Positions 11,711 to 22,794 of a stretch of 64,000 nucleotides of DNA are shown here, one piece after another. Below the pieces are notes generated by a model. That model ran no database searches, was not told the origin of the DNA, and saw only the letters and a list, made by a program, of their open reading frames with translations. The stretch is from Arbacia lixula. Lineage: Eukaryota > Echinodermata > Echinoidea > Arbacioida > Arbaciidae. The translations under genes were made by a program, and so were the position numbers. Where the stretch lies: NCBI GenBank assembly GCA_963669155.1, contig OZ022583.1, positions 11,659,116-11,723,115 of the forward strand, in the 5' to 3' direction. Each line of letters starts with the position of its first letter. The first letter of the stretch is position 1.

Positions 11711-12298
11711 TTACAACGCTTTACTTAGGTAGGAGTAAAACTTCTTGCAAGCATCGCGGCCCCATTTGAATTGTCTGAAGAACATAAGACCATGTATTGC
11801 TCCGGCATAATTCTCTAGTGTAGCCTCCACCCCAGCCTTTTTCAGCCTCTCCGCATACATCACCCCATCATCACGCAAAATATCAAAATCGCACGTTACG
11901 ATGTACGCCGGGGGCAGTTGACCGAGGTCGTCCTTATAAAGAGGCATGATGCGATTGTCCAGAACGCTTGGCCTCAATTTCTCCCACATTGCCTTGTATT
12001 CTGGGTCGGCTCCTCCAGCCCGTTTAACATACACCTCTCCTTTTAATTTGGCTGGAACGAGATCGTGGTTGATCGCAGCTTGTAAGACATCATTCTCCTG
12101 TTCAGCCCAGCCCCTAAGAGAGCCGTTCAGTAACGCCTTTGTTATACTGCCATCTTTGCTGCCAGTGAGGTAGCGAGGCAACAGCCAGACCATGGATGAG
12201 GTGGGGAGGAAACCACCTTTGATGCCAAAAGCTGCGTCATGTTTCTGATAGGATGGAGTGCTGATATTGAACATCTGAAGCACAGGGTACAACAAAAT
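11711..12298 (-). CDS. Hydrolase terminal exon: catalytic Asp and His
   Basis: Begins [10 protein letters not shown] after the acceptor CTCTGCAG. It contains [18 protein letters not shown] (catalytic Asp) and [13 protein letters not shown] (catalytic His), and ends ...SYLSKAL with TAA at 11711-11713. Confidence 0.93.
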   Translation of the reverse strand: MLLYPVLQMFNISTPSYQKHDAAFGIKGGFLPTSSMVWLLPRYLTGSKDGSITKALLNGSLRGWAEQENDVLQAAINHDLVPAKLKGEVYVKRAGGADPEYKAMWEKLRPSVLDNRIMPLYKDDLGQLPPAYIVTCDFDILRDDGVMYAERLKKAGVEATLENYAGAIHGLMFFRQFKWGRDACKKFYSYLSKAL

Positions 12299-15200
12299 CT
12301 GCAGAGAAAACAACATTCATGCAACATAATATAATCTACACTTTTAAAATACAAAGTAGAATTCAATGAGGCAATAGTGGACTTGATCTAATGAAGTTTT
12401 ACTTGAGGAAGTTTTATTCAATCTAATTGCCCATAACTCCAGGGTACATGTCTAGCCATAAATTATGGCGTTACGGCCTCACCAAATTTATGATTGTGAG
12501 AAGAAAAAGAAGAGGAAAATGAAATCAGAAAAAACAACAAAAACAAGCATTATTGCACTTCATGATAAAACATGAAATAAGAAAAAAAAGCATTATGGAG
12601 CTTTGCAATAATGCAAATATTGAATAGGAAAAAAAACAAGACAAACAGTAAGCTCATCTCGAATTACTAATTACTACTTCACAACAATAGCAAGTTATTT
12701 CCGGTCCATCCAAAACTCTGTTTTTAGCTGACACGTCATCTCTTCCTTACCTGTAGCTTCGGTCTATACATCTCCTGGCTCTTGTTGGTCTTGTAGCAGA
12801 GTTCCTGGACCACTCCGGCCGCCAAGTTCCCTCCAGCGCTGTCCCCACATATAGCGACTCGAGTAGGGTCCACCCCAAACTCCTGGCAGTTCTTGAAGAA
12901 GTATTTTGTCGCAGTCATGCAGTCATCAAACCCTGCAGGAAAGGGATTCTCAGGAGCCAGGCGATAGCTGGATGAATGATAAAATGAAATCAGAAAAATG
13001 AAGACAATTACATTTACAATTAAAGGGATAGTCCACCCTGAAATTAAGTTGGTTTTGATAAAAGCTTATCAAAGCTCATCCTTTGACGGATTTCCATCAA
13101 ACCTTCATTAATATGTTTCTTTCATGATTCTGCTTACATCAAAACCAACTTAATTCCAGGATTGACTGTCCCATTAACCATGTTAAAAGCCAAAATAACA
13201 GAATCATCCATAAAACTATAGCAGAATGTTGGGAGAAGAAATATGAATCTCCGACCTGAAGCCGACACCCTGATGTTGATGCCATTAACAGAACTGGACA
13301 AGCAGAATGAGATTTTAAATTTCTTTTGTTCTCTCTGCGAAGCCGTTGCCACACAGCCATGTTCGTAATTTTTAAAACTTGTGAAAGAACATGATGTGAA
13401 TACAAAACAGTCCGGTGACACGGAGCATGGGTTCAAAGAAAGAAGTTTGAGTCATATCCTTCCATAACAGTATCCCTGGATTGTGGTGAAATAAAACATA
13501 ATATACTTACTCTACCGACACCACCACACCAGCAATCGTATCGGCCATCTTCCTTGTTACAGGGTCATACGCATCTGGAATGAATTGCTCACAAAGAAAA
13601 ATTCAATGCTCAATGAAACCAATCGTAGGTGTAGCCAGGATTTTTTTCAAGGGGGATGTTCTCGGATTATATTTACCAGTATCCTTCAATTCAACTTACA
13701 GTAATCATTTTATGACAGGCACAGTGAGGGGGGGGGGGGGGGGGGGGGGAGGAGGGGAGCATTCAAATGAACTTTACTGACGAGCCGGAAAGACAAACAT
13801 GATAATAATGATATTAATGATATTAATGGTACAAATGATAATGAAATCATGATATATATAATAATGATTTCTTCCATTATCACAACATGTTAGTTATATG
13901 TCCCTGCAAAAGGGCTACATTGTCTTTAAGTGTGAAGTGGGGTTTAGTGTGTGTGTGTATATATTGTATACACCTACCTGCGCTCCCAGCCACAAACCCA
14001 CCACCGTGGAAAAAGAGAAGACCAGGAAGGTTGTTGCTCGCCTCCTTTATGATTGGCTCGTATACTCGAACTTTGACCCCATCTAAGATCCTCGTGCTGG
14101 ATTTGACCTTTGAACCTGGGACAACAGACGGTTGTGGTTTCATCCACGAATCCATCGCTGCCCGGACGTTCACCATCATGGACTTGCCATTGAGTTTTCC
14201 TTTGAGAAATATCTGATGAAACAGATGAAGAAAGATAATTTTATAGTTTGGAATGCCCTGCCTGCTCATGTCAAATCATAATTTCGTATTTTAACTAAGT
14301 GTTTCTGAAATCATCATATTGATTAATTTAGAAATACAGTTATACTCTCTTAAACACATTGCAAAATGGTTTGTTATGTCATTAAATGTTAAATGAGAAT
14401 ATCAGCATCAATAATAATAATAATAATAATAATAATATTCAATTCTTAGAGATGCATAATACCATTCAAACAGTCTCTATGCGTGTGAAAGTAAAAATTG
14501 ATTATGTGAGAATTTGAAAATAACTAATAATTATCAAACAGATGCGTCTTTAGTCTTGATTTGAATTGATCGAAGTCTGTCAATGATCTAATGCCTTTGG
14601 GGAGGTTATTCCATAATTTGGGTGCCGTATTTGCAAAAGCTCTGTCACAGAATGTCTTAGATTTTACACGAATTTCAGAGAGAAGATTTTTTGATTGAGA
14701 ACGAAGATTACGAGTAGGCTGGTATGGTTTGATGAGTTCAGTAAGAAAGACAGGAGCATTTCCACATGAGCAGATGAATACAAGAGTGAGGATTTTAAAC
14801 TGAACAAGAGCCCTTATCGGGAGCCAGTGGAGACTACGTAGGATCGGAGTTATATGTTCAAATTTCCTTTTTTGCGTTACAAGCCTTGCCGCTGAATTCT
14901 GTACACGTTGGAGTTTATTTAGTTGAGTCTCAGAGATTCCCAAAAACAGACCATTATTGAAATCTAAGTAACTAAATATAAATGCGTGAACAAGCCTCTC
15001 TGTGGTCACTTTATCCAAAAAATGTCTTTTCTTCCCAATCCTATGTAGTCCCATGGCAGCCGATTTACAAATATTATCAATGTGAGTGTTCATACGCAGA
15101 TCATCTTGAACAATAACTCCCAGGTCACATGCTTTTGAAACTGACAAAATGGGAATAATTATTGACAGCAATGGTTGTAATTTATCACAAGGTTTTACAT

Positions 15201-16549
15201 GCACAACCTCAGTTTTTCCTAGATTTAACTTTCAACTGTTTTGCAGTGACCAGACCTGTATTTCACACAAACAAGATTCAATTTGAGTTATTACTGTGGC
15301 ACGACTAGTATATTTTGGTATTGAGACATAAATTTGGGTATCATCAGCATATATCATTTTGCCCATGCCACACTTCTCTATTACATTTTCCAATGGAGCT
15401 GTGTACATAGAAAAACATAATGGCCCCATAACTGAACCCTGAGGAATTCCCTCACTTAAAACACATGGAGCAGATGCAGTGCCCTTGATAGACACACTTT
15501 CAGTGCGATTGCTGAAATATGAATGAAACCAGTTCAATGCAGTACTTGTAATCCCATAGTTTAACGAAAATCGATTAAGCATAATGTCATGGTCAATAGT
15601 GTCAAACGCGGAGGAGTAATCCAGCATCACCAGCACCGTCTCCTACCCCCTATCTGCTGCCAGGAGTAAGTCATTATAAATGCGGACCATAGCTGTCTCA
15701 ACACAGTGGCTTTTCCTATAAGCTGATTGTGTTCTACATATAAACCGTTCAGATCTAGATATGCATGCATTTGGTTAGAAGATACTCGCTCAACTAGTAA
15801 CCCAAGAAATTTAAGCTTTGCTATAGAGTTGTGCACTCTTCTTGCATGAGGATGCACAGTTCTAGATTTACCCCGCCATGCAAAAAAAAGACATTATTTT
15901 CAATGAAGTTGTAACTTTAGAATTCAGAAAACTTTTCACTGACACACACTTGTGTTTAAAAATACCATCTAAATAAGATAACCTCACTAAATCTACAAAG
16001 TCTGTAGCAAATTCCTAATTCACTTGAAATAGAGTCATTTGCCAATCTCCACCAAACATCACAAGAACCTCCTGGATCTCAATGTCAGTTTGAGCTCCTG
16101 TGTACTCTAAAGCCGGGCAAAGTCCGCTTTGGCTTTTATATTATTGCACAAGATTGTAATTATCTAGGTATTCTACCCATATAGACTTATCTACATTAAG
16201 TTCCATGAACTTTTAAAATTAAAGTGCAAATCAATGTTATCTTAAATTGTAAAGTGCAAATTAGACTCAGAATACATCCTTTTAGCAGCTGCAACTCAGC
16301 CAGAAATATATAACCCTATTATTAATCAGAATAATGAATTGCACCGGTACTTACATATCCCATGAAGAATGCATTTCTTATCAGAAACACACGGAGTTGT
16401 CTTTTGCTATCCAGCTCTTTGGGTAGGCGTGGCAACTTCATAACGTCGATTAGCAGCAGAAACAGCGAGAGGCCAACGAGAGCTAGCGCGATGGCTAGGC
16501 CGACGCACCAGGCCAAAACGTTGATCCAAGAACCCATTCGCGCTGCCAA
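11711..16549 (-). CDS. Arylacetamide deacetylase / neutral cholesterol ester hydrolase-like membrane serine hydrolase
   Basis: Five coding exons on the minus strand: 16355-16549, 13978-14212, 13511-13574, 12751-12967 and 11711-12298. All have GT donors and AG acceptors and agreeing phases (0,1,2,0), giving 432 residues plus stop. Vertebrate AADAC family members are about 400. Residues near 7-36 form a hydrophobic signal anchor ([19 protein letters not shown]), predicting a type II ER membrane protein with a luminal catalytic domain. The oxyanion-hole motif HGGGF is in exon 2, [12 protein letters not shown] and the nucleophile motif GDSAGG are in exon 4, and the acid ([10 protein letters not shown]) and histidine (AIHGLMFF) are in exon 5, so the triad is complete. 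The family hydrolyses ester or amide bonds of lipids and xenobiotics; the substrate here is unknown. A second Met at codon 5 is an alternative start. The gene is divergent from the SRCAP-like gene, and intron 1 contains a LINE in the same orientation. Confidence 0.9.
12751..12967 (-). CDS. Hydrolase exon 4: YRLAPE and GDSAGG nucleophile
   Basis: Encodes [16 protein letters not shown], then [15 protein letters not shown], the nucleophilic elbow with the catalytic Ser. The donor is GTAAGG, phase 0. Confidence 0.92.
13024..13173. mobile_element. Small TTAA-flanked palindromic element (MITE)
   Basis: 150 bp in hydrolase intron 3. The ends are inverted copies: AGGGATAGTCCACCCTG...ATTAAGTTGGTTTTGAT on the left and ATCAAAACCAACTTAAT...GACTGTCCC on the right. 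TTAA flanks both ends (13020-13023 and 13174-13177). No coding capacity. A TTAA target is typical of piggyBac-like transposases, but the family is inferred only. Confidence 0.75.
13511..13574 (-). CDS. Hydrolase exon 3 (64 nt)
   Basis: A short exon encoding [21 protein letters not shown], the beta strand before YRLAPE. The acceptor is CATTCCAG and the donor GTAAGT. Phase 1 in and 2 out match its neighbours. Confidence 0.88.
13728..13749. repeat. Poly-G tract in hydrolase intron 2
   Basis: A long uninterrupted G run followed by GGAGGAGGGG. Such tracts recur in this window (1838, 33404 as C, 59780 as C) and are prone to assembly length error. Confidence 0.85.
13978..14212 (-). CDS. Hydrolase exon 2: HGGGF oxyanion hole
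   Basis: The acceptor ...TTTCATCAG is followed by [11 protein letters not shown]. The exon contains [10 protein letters not shown] and [14 protein letters not shown], typical of the hormone-sensitive-lipase-like family. The donor is GTAGGT, phase 1. Confidence 0.9.
14411..15860 (-). mobile_element. 5'-truncated, decayed CR1/L2-type LINE
   Basis: On the minus strand the conserved non-LTR reverse transcriptase appears in pieces: 15627-15857 (fingers region, frame broken), 15232-15636 ([27 protein letters not shown], and [12 protein letters not shown] with the catalytic ADD), and 14524-15204 (thumb and C-terminal region with [15 protein letters not shown] and [14 protein letters not shown]). 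These blocks are typical of CR1/L2-like elements of fish, lancelets and echinoderms. The element ends in an (ATT)n tail read on the minus strand at 14411-14436, as CR1/L2 elements often do. ORF1 and the endonuclease are absent. It sits inside intron 1 of the hydrolase, same orientation as the gene. Confidence 0.9.
16355..16549 (-). CDS. Hydrolase exon 1: signal anchor
   Basis: 65 codons starting MAARMGSW. The long Leu/Ala/Val run is the membrane anchor. It ends ...FFMGY at the donor GTAAGT (minus strand), phase 0. Confidence 0.85.
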
Positions 16550-17532
16550 ACTAGATAACCCTAAATTCTGTGCAACAGAAACCTAAATGTAGAACATATC
16601 AGTCAAACTACAGTATATCGTGTGATATAATAAAATGGAGGAGGTTCTATGCCCTGCTTGTATTGTTATCTCGGAATTCTAGCAGAATAGTAGGCTACCT
16701 GTGCCAGCTCGTCCATGCATGCACACCGCCGCCTAAACCAATGGCCGAATTGCGTAACTGCTGTTTACAATGTACATATGCGCATATGCCGCATGCGGTC
16801 GGGGTAAATATGTGTGCGTTTTCTGAGCATAGACCGTACACGATGGCATAGACCAGTCGGCCAACAGAACTGAAAACGAACTTTAGCATCGAATTTAGAT
16901 TAAAAGGAGGGATTCACCCAATTGTGATTTCTGTAACATATTCGAATAAACTATTCTTCACATTTGTTGTGAATGTGAAGTAGTTGTCCCTATTCGGCAT
17001 AATTTACATACAGTAATATTACAAACAACCTTTCTATCCACTTCAAAAATGGAAATTTGAGATGATTCTAATTTGTAGAATATAGGTCTACAATTTTGTT
17101 GCATGGTATGAAATTCTTTTGCATGTGAAGTACATGTTATTAGTTTAGTTTATTTATGCTCATAAAGATCTATTTTTTTTTTTTGTACAAGGCTTCATGG
17201 CGTTAAGATGGAGTCTTTTGGGGAATTCCCCTTCATTTGGCACTGCTATACCGCATGAGTATTGTATTGTCCACAGTTTTTCTGCCTGTTTTTTTTTTCT
17301 GTATAGGCTCGATTTTTCTATCTTGTATTTTGGTTACATTATCCTGATCTGTGTAATTATTTGTAAATGTATTTTTTCTTGATTTTGGTTTTATGATTCA
17401 ATAAAACATATACTGAAATAAGGAATACATTACCTCACTACTTTGATTGGCCTAAGCGCCTATTTGCACAGTTTTTTTCTTTAACTCTGTACTAAGTACA
17501 GAGAATATACAGTTATACAACCCAAGGTGTGT

Positions 17533-17587
<55 letters not shown>

Positions 17588-20025
17588 TATGAATATGTGT
17601 TCACGTGTATGTGGGGTAGGGGTAGGGGAGGGGGTAACATTACTTAAAACGTCTTTTGTTCCCTTACAATGATCATATAGTTTTCAGCGTAGGGTCCATG
17701 GCTTCGGAACTAAATTCGTTTCCTGACCGGCCTGAAGAGAGGCGTGCAAAATTGTTATCAAGGAGTAATAAACTTACTAGGCCATAATGTAATAGGTTAT
17801 GCTAAAATAGAATTGAGACCAATACAAGACCGATACATAGGATATATGAAGCGTTACCCTTGCAATGAGCATGTAGAAACCAAGTTACCATGATAACTTC
17901 GGTCTATCGCAAAACAAAACGACGCAACGGATCACGGCGCTTCTAAAAATGTTTATGAGAATGAATTATACTGCGTCCGATCTGACAGTGCAATAAATAA
18001 TGTCCTGCCTATTAAAAGGAAACAAGATATGAAGGACTCTTCGCACCTATTAAAAGTGTAACCGATCATGCACACGCTGACGAGTTTCGATCAACGATCG
18101 TTCGTCCCCGATTTGATTATTTAAAACTGAGACGAGTATCACTTTCATGTGCTTGCATTATGGTATGATTCTACATATTAGTGTGCATGGTGTGATCGCA
18201 CACATCTCTCTGTCTGTCTGTCTGTCTCTCTCTCTCTAGTCTCTCTCTCCCCTCTCTTTCTCTTTCTTCTCTATCACTTACCCTTCCCTCACTCTTTTAC
18301 TTTCTCACATCTTCTTTCTCGTTCATCTTTCAAACACTCGCGAAAGGGTTAACACAATCCTATAAGGTAACTAAACCTTTCACCCCCCCCCCTTCCATAT
18401 GGCTACCAATATATTTACATGTACTGATGACCTGCGTCTAGTACCTGAAGTAATTACAATTTTACTTTGAATTAAATTTGGAAATATTAGTATGTATGTA
18501 CATAAACTGAAGTCTAATTTGATATACAAGAAAGTTCGTACAAAATATATTTTGGATTTTTAATAATGTAGCGCACATGATGTTCTCTTTATCTCTATCT
18601 ATCTCTCTCTCCCTCTGTCGCGTTCTATGTTCTGCGTTTACATGCAAACAAATAATTGAATGTAAGAATTAATGTGCAATATTGGTTAAGTGGCTGAAAC
18701 TGCACACTTATACTGTTTACTAATTCATTAATGTGTCGTTCCAGCAACATACATGTTCATAATATCCTTGGTGATTTTATGTCTACGTAGGCCTATATGT
18801 TGTATTTATTTTAAAACATGAAGCAGTACTATTATACTATACCATACTTTACCATACTGTACTACGAAGTGGTAAAAATGTATGATTTTCTCCTGTTTTT
18901 GTTTTGATCTACTCCGAAGGCTTCCTAAAGAGTTTTGAACATCATTATGTTATATACTCGATGGCAATCTACTAGCACCCATACTCGCCCGCTGGAAATT
19001 CGATTGCCCGCTCTACACTATTATCAACCAATCAGCTTTCCCCACGGTTGAGACGGCCAAGTCATGTCATTTACATAAGAGACACATTCGCCATTTGCTT
19101 GTCGGGCGTCGACCACAACTTGGCGCACGACTGAGTTTAAAATACTGAATTTTTCTCTTCCCCTAGTAGGATAAGCGACCAAAATGGTCTCATCTTATCC
19201 TTAAAGACGTCAACGATCTGGATGGAGGGTTTTGGCTCGTGGATGGGCTACCTATCTTGGCGATTCCATCGCTAGGAAGAAGGTATAAAATATGATCGTA
19301 CGTAGCAAATATACGTAAAGGATTGTTAGGATGTGTGTAACGTGCAGCTAGTACGCCGTCCGTGAACGTACCACTCTTATTACGTTGCATTGTGTGTGTT
19401 TTGCCTACGTTGTGTGCTCTATCCCATAGCTGGGCATGCATGCTGAGTGAATGCAGATATTTCCACATGCGATATGCGCGCTCTGCACAATCTGCAGCTG
19501 CTGCACCGTCTCCGTCTTGAGCCTGCCCTAGTGTGAGACATGTCTGCCCTGCAAAGGAACATGATTGAGCTGGTTTTGCATGAGTTGCGTGCATGAATAT
19601 GAGTGTAATGTTGAATTAACTTCCTGGGCTTTGTAAAAAAAAGTCTGCATCACTGCTACAAATAATTTTAACATGATTAATGAGGCAGCTTTCAAGGCTA
19701 ACATGTTTGCGAATGTATTTTTTTTTTCAAATGAAAATTAAATGAGGCAAGGCAATGAAGAGTTTGATTTGAAGGTTGTTTTTGAAGTTGGTTGTTAATT
19801 GGGGAACTGGTCCCTGTGAGCACCCTCACTGGGACCATTTACTAATGCCAATGGCCACATCATTATGTTGTCCAGTGCGGAAGTTGAAGCTTCCCAAATC
19901 AAATCCACCCCCTGGCCTGGTTGGCTAATCCACATGACGCTAGACTATTTTACGAATCAGGACATCTTGTCAATTTCACGAGTGGTTAAATTTGCAATCA
20001 ATAAGTGTTAGTAGCCTACTATTAG
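16550..20025. other. Divergent intergenic region between the hydrolase and SRCAP-like genes
   Basis: No recognised coding exon. It contains a (TG)n microsatellite at about 17525-17590, a CT-rich tract at 18205-18330, and a CpG-richer patch around 18960-19520. That patch has a CCAAT box at 19028-19032 and CGCCATTTGC near 19089. It could hold the SRCAP promoter and a non-coding first exon, because the first coding exon is preceded by a splice acceptor. I cannot fix the start of transcription. An open frame at 19190-19594 on the minus strand has no family signature. Confidence 0.45.
17525..17592. repeat. (TG)n microsatellite
   Basis: Nearly pure GT/TG repeat of about 65 bp with a few interruptions at both ends. 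Confidence 0.9.
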
Positions 20026-20029
20026 TTAA

Positions 20030-20581
20030 AGGGTTACTAAATTAGAAAAATAAGTTCCCACTATCTATGTGAAATTATCCACTAAAAAACGAATTTCACA
20101 TTCGTTTGCCGCAATAAAGTCTCATTTTGACGAAAATTTGAAAAAACGCACGCCTCCAGTGACGTATATGAGAAGTCAAAATTCCATAGATGTACAAAAG
20201 TCAACAGTAGACCATTTTCGTAATGTATTCACAACTTTCCCCGCAACTGCGTAGTAACGCGTTATTCATGCATTCACCTGTATCTTGTCATTCAGATTCA
20301 ATGGATGAAATGCACTTTGAATCTATTAGTTGTTGCTACTCAGAAAAACCTCAGACAAGCTTTGGGGCTCCCATTAGTAACATATTTTTTGAATGGCGTG
20401 AATTAAATATTTTATTCACGCAATTGGCATTTATGGCATTTTGATTTCTCATACGTCACTGGAGACGTGCGTTTTTTCAAATTTTCGTAAAAATGGGACT
20501 TAAATACAGATTTCACATTCGTTTTTAGTGGATTATTTTACATAGATTAGTAGGAACTTATTTTTCTAATTTAGTAACCCT
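20030..20581. mobile_element. TTAA-flanked fold-back element, 552 bp
   Basis: Long inverted ends. The left starts AGGGTTACTAAATTAG and the right ends CTAATTTAGTAACCCT. Inner blocks such as CCAGTGACGTATATGAGAA and TCATACGTCACTGGAGACG pair across the centre. TTAA at 20026-20029 and 20582-20585 forms the target duplication. There is no transposase. It resembles the 13024 element in its AGGG/CCCT ends and TTAA target. Confidence 0.85.
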
Positions 20582-20589
20582 TTAATGTG

Positions 20590-21345
20590 CTCGTGTACAT
20601 CTTTTTCGTAGTATTGCATGTTAAAATCGTGAATAGCATCAAACTCTCGAAATTCGCCGAAATGAAATGCAGTAGTCTGCTGAGCACAACGAACAATTTT
20701 CCATAGACTGTGTACAACGGATAGATCGTCTATGCACAGCGATTCGGCAGCTGATTGAGCAATCGCGCAGATCACATCATGACCACGTGGTTGCCAAAAT
20801 AATTCTTTCGGACTGCGTGTGGAAGTATCGATAGCGAAAACGATATCCGGTCACGTTGTGTGCGCAGGAAATGGTCTTGGTTCGTGATCGGATCGCTCCG
20901 GTATCGATCAAAAATTATCGAAACTATGCAATTTCATGCATATTCATGCGACGCTCCGAAACCCGGACGCAATTGATTTTGTGCATGTTGCGATAGACTC
21001 TACAAATTCCAACAAACGCGATGCAGGGGTGACGCTAATCCCTAAGATTTTGACGGAAAAGCAAGAAGCAATCGATATTTGCTTACCTGTGCAGTATCGG
21101 TGAGAAAATAGATCCTCTGAGAATACCTTTCATAATTCATATAAAATATAGGAAAGTGAAATTGTAGGTCGATTTTGGTACGAGGTGAAAGAGAATTTCA
21201 CACTTATTTTGGTGGAATACTGTGTGGGGAAATAGAAGGCTTGCACTGCGCATGCTTACTATATTTTCATTCATAAACTCTCGGCAGTGGCTGGATGACG
21301 TCATGTAATAAGCTAAAATGTACACGACCGCTAGCGACCATGAGC
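20590..21345 (-). mobile_element. Inverted partial copy of the 24679-25735 element
   Basis: Blocks here are reverse complements of blocks at 24760-25480. TGACCACGTGGTTGCCAAAATA matches a block near 25205-25229, and the stretch around 21060-21310 (including GTGCAGTATCGGTGAGAAAAT) matches 24770-24990. The copy is diverged. Its left part adjoins the TTAA element. Confidence 0.7.
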
Positions 21346-21757
21346 TGAGTAGACGTCAATGTGTAGCCCAACCAACCCACAATTGTAAACTACTGTCAGT
21401 TTTACCTGTTTGATATGGTGCAATGTAAATTAATGCAAGGGAGATTAGAAATGCTGTCTTTAAAAGCAGGTGGTCTTCATGGAATCTATATGTTCTACTG
21501 GATTTCATGTTTCAATTTTTTTTTTTTGTACTGATGGCTGATTCGAGGAGCAAAACTGGTTCTGATGGAATACATGTAAGAACTAACAAGATTTGATAGT
21601 TGAATTGGGTCACCACCCCCTCCCCTCAGTGGGAAACCGTGTTCAAGGGATTACTGTTGTTGTTGATGGGTAGACTTTTTTTCCTTTTGGTTGCTATGCC
21701 ATACTACCTTCATTAAATATCTTGACTGTAATCATGTTTTTTCTAATGTTATTGCAG

Positions 21758-22794
21758 GGCTCTTCATAACGATGCAAAGGGAGGGAGGATCAAGTCACTC
21801 AACAGCAAGAGAGGTCAAACAAGACCAAGGACCGATCCCACCAAGTGTGCCTCAGCCCCAACCGGGATCTCGAGGGACATTGCAGTCATCGTCTCTGGGA
21901 CAGAATACAGGCAGTGTCCAAGGGAGTCTCGGCGCTCCAACATCTCTCTCGGTTCAGGTTGAAGGCCAAGAGCTCCAGGTTGTAGCCCCTGAGTACATCT
22001 CGGTAGCCGACTATTTGGCCCAGACAGCTGCCACGAGATCGACTGGGGCATCTCAGAGACAGAGTCTGTCTTCTTCTCCAAGGAGCTTTCTAGATGTGAG
22101 GTCCGGGCTCAGTCAGGCGAGAGGGAGTTCGCCAGCAAGATCAGGGGATGTTTTCTCGTTCCCGGGTACACTTGGTTACAGGCAGCTTAGTAGTGGCACG
22201 CCAGTCATTGAATCCATTGTTGTGCAGCCCCTTACCAACCCATCCCCTCGACCAATAGGGACAGTGCATCACCTAGCGCAGGGGACCTCCGAAAAGAAAT
22301 CTCCTGTTCGAAGCATCCCCGATGAGTATGGTCGAAGTGATGTTCCCCATGTGCAAGGTCACAGAAGCCCTGGTATGTCGAGAAGTAGCCACAGCCCAAC
22401 TAGGGGACCCTTAACAGGTAGCATTAGCCCAGGTGTTAGACCCGGTTCCAGCCTCGCCTCCTATTTGTCCCTCCCCATCAGCCCTTCGCGGACAAACCCT
22501 CTTCCGTCCAGTCCCGTTAAATCAAGTAAAGTCACCATGAGTGCGTCGACAAGTCAGCCACCAGCGGAGGTGGCTGAACTCCGAAGAAAAACTCTTGAAG
22601 AAAAGAGAAAGACGCTAAAAGATGTTCAGACCTCGTATGTTGAAAAATTGACGGAGCTGTTTTTCCTGCAGCAAGGTCACAATATGATGGACTATATAAT
22701 ATGGAAAAAGAAACAGCCCGACGTGCAACTAGCAGCATACCTGAAAAGTCGTCAGCTGGAGGAGCGAATCCAAGAAAGGAATATAAATGATGAG
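21758..22794 (+). CDS. SRCAP: SRCAP exon 1 (first coding): N-terminal Ser/Pro-rich region and EP400_N-like helix
   Basis: The acceptor ATTGCAG ends at 21757 and the ATG is at 21772, giving [10 protein letters not shown]. Residues 1-290 are Ser/Pro/Gly-rich and presumably disordered. Residues about 290-341 form a charged helix region with [11 protein letters not shown] and [11 protein letters not shown], which resembles the N-terminal region of EP400/Domino proteins and not human SRCAP, whose pre-HSA part is short. The donor is GTGAGA at 22795, phase 0. The AADAC-like gene lies upstream in the opposite direction. Confidence 0.88.

Noticed and set aside
19190..19594. 134-codon minus-strand open frame in the intergenic region
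   Set aside because: No family signature. The region looks more like promoter or first-exon DNA; the frame has several unlikely low-complexity stretches.
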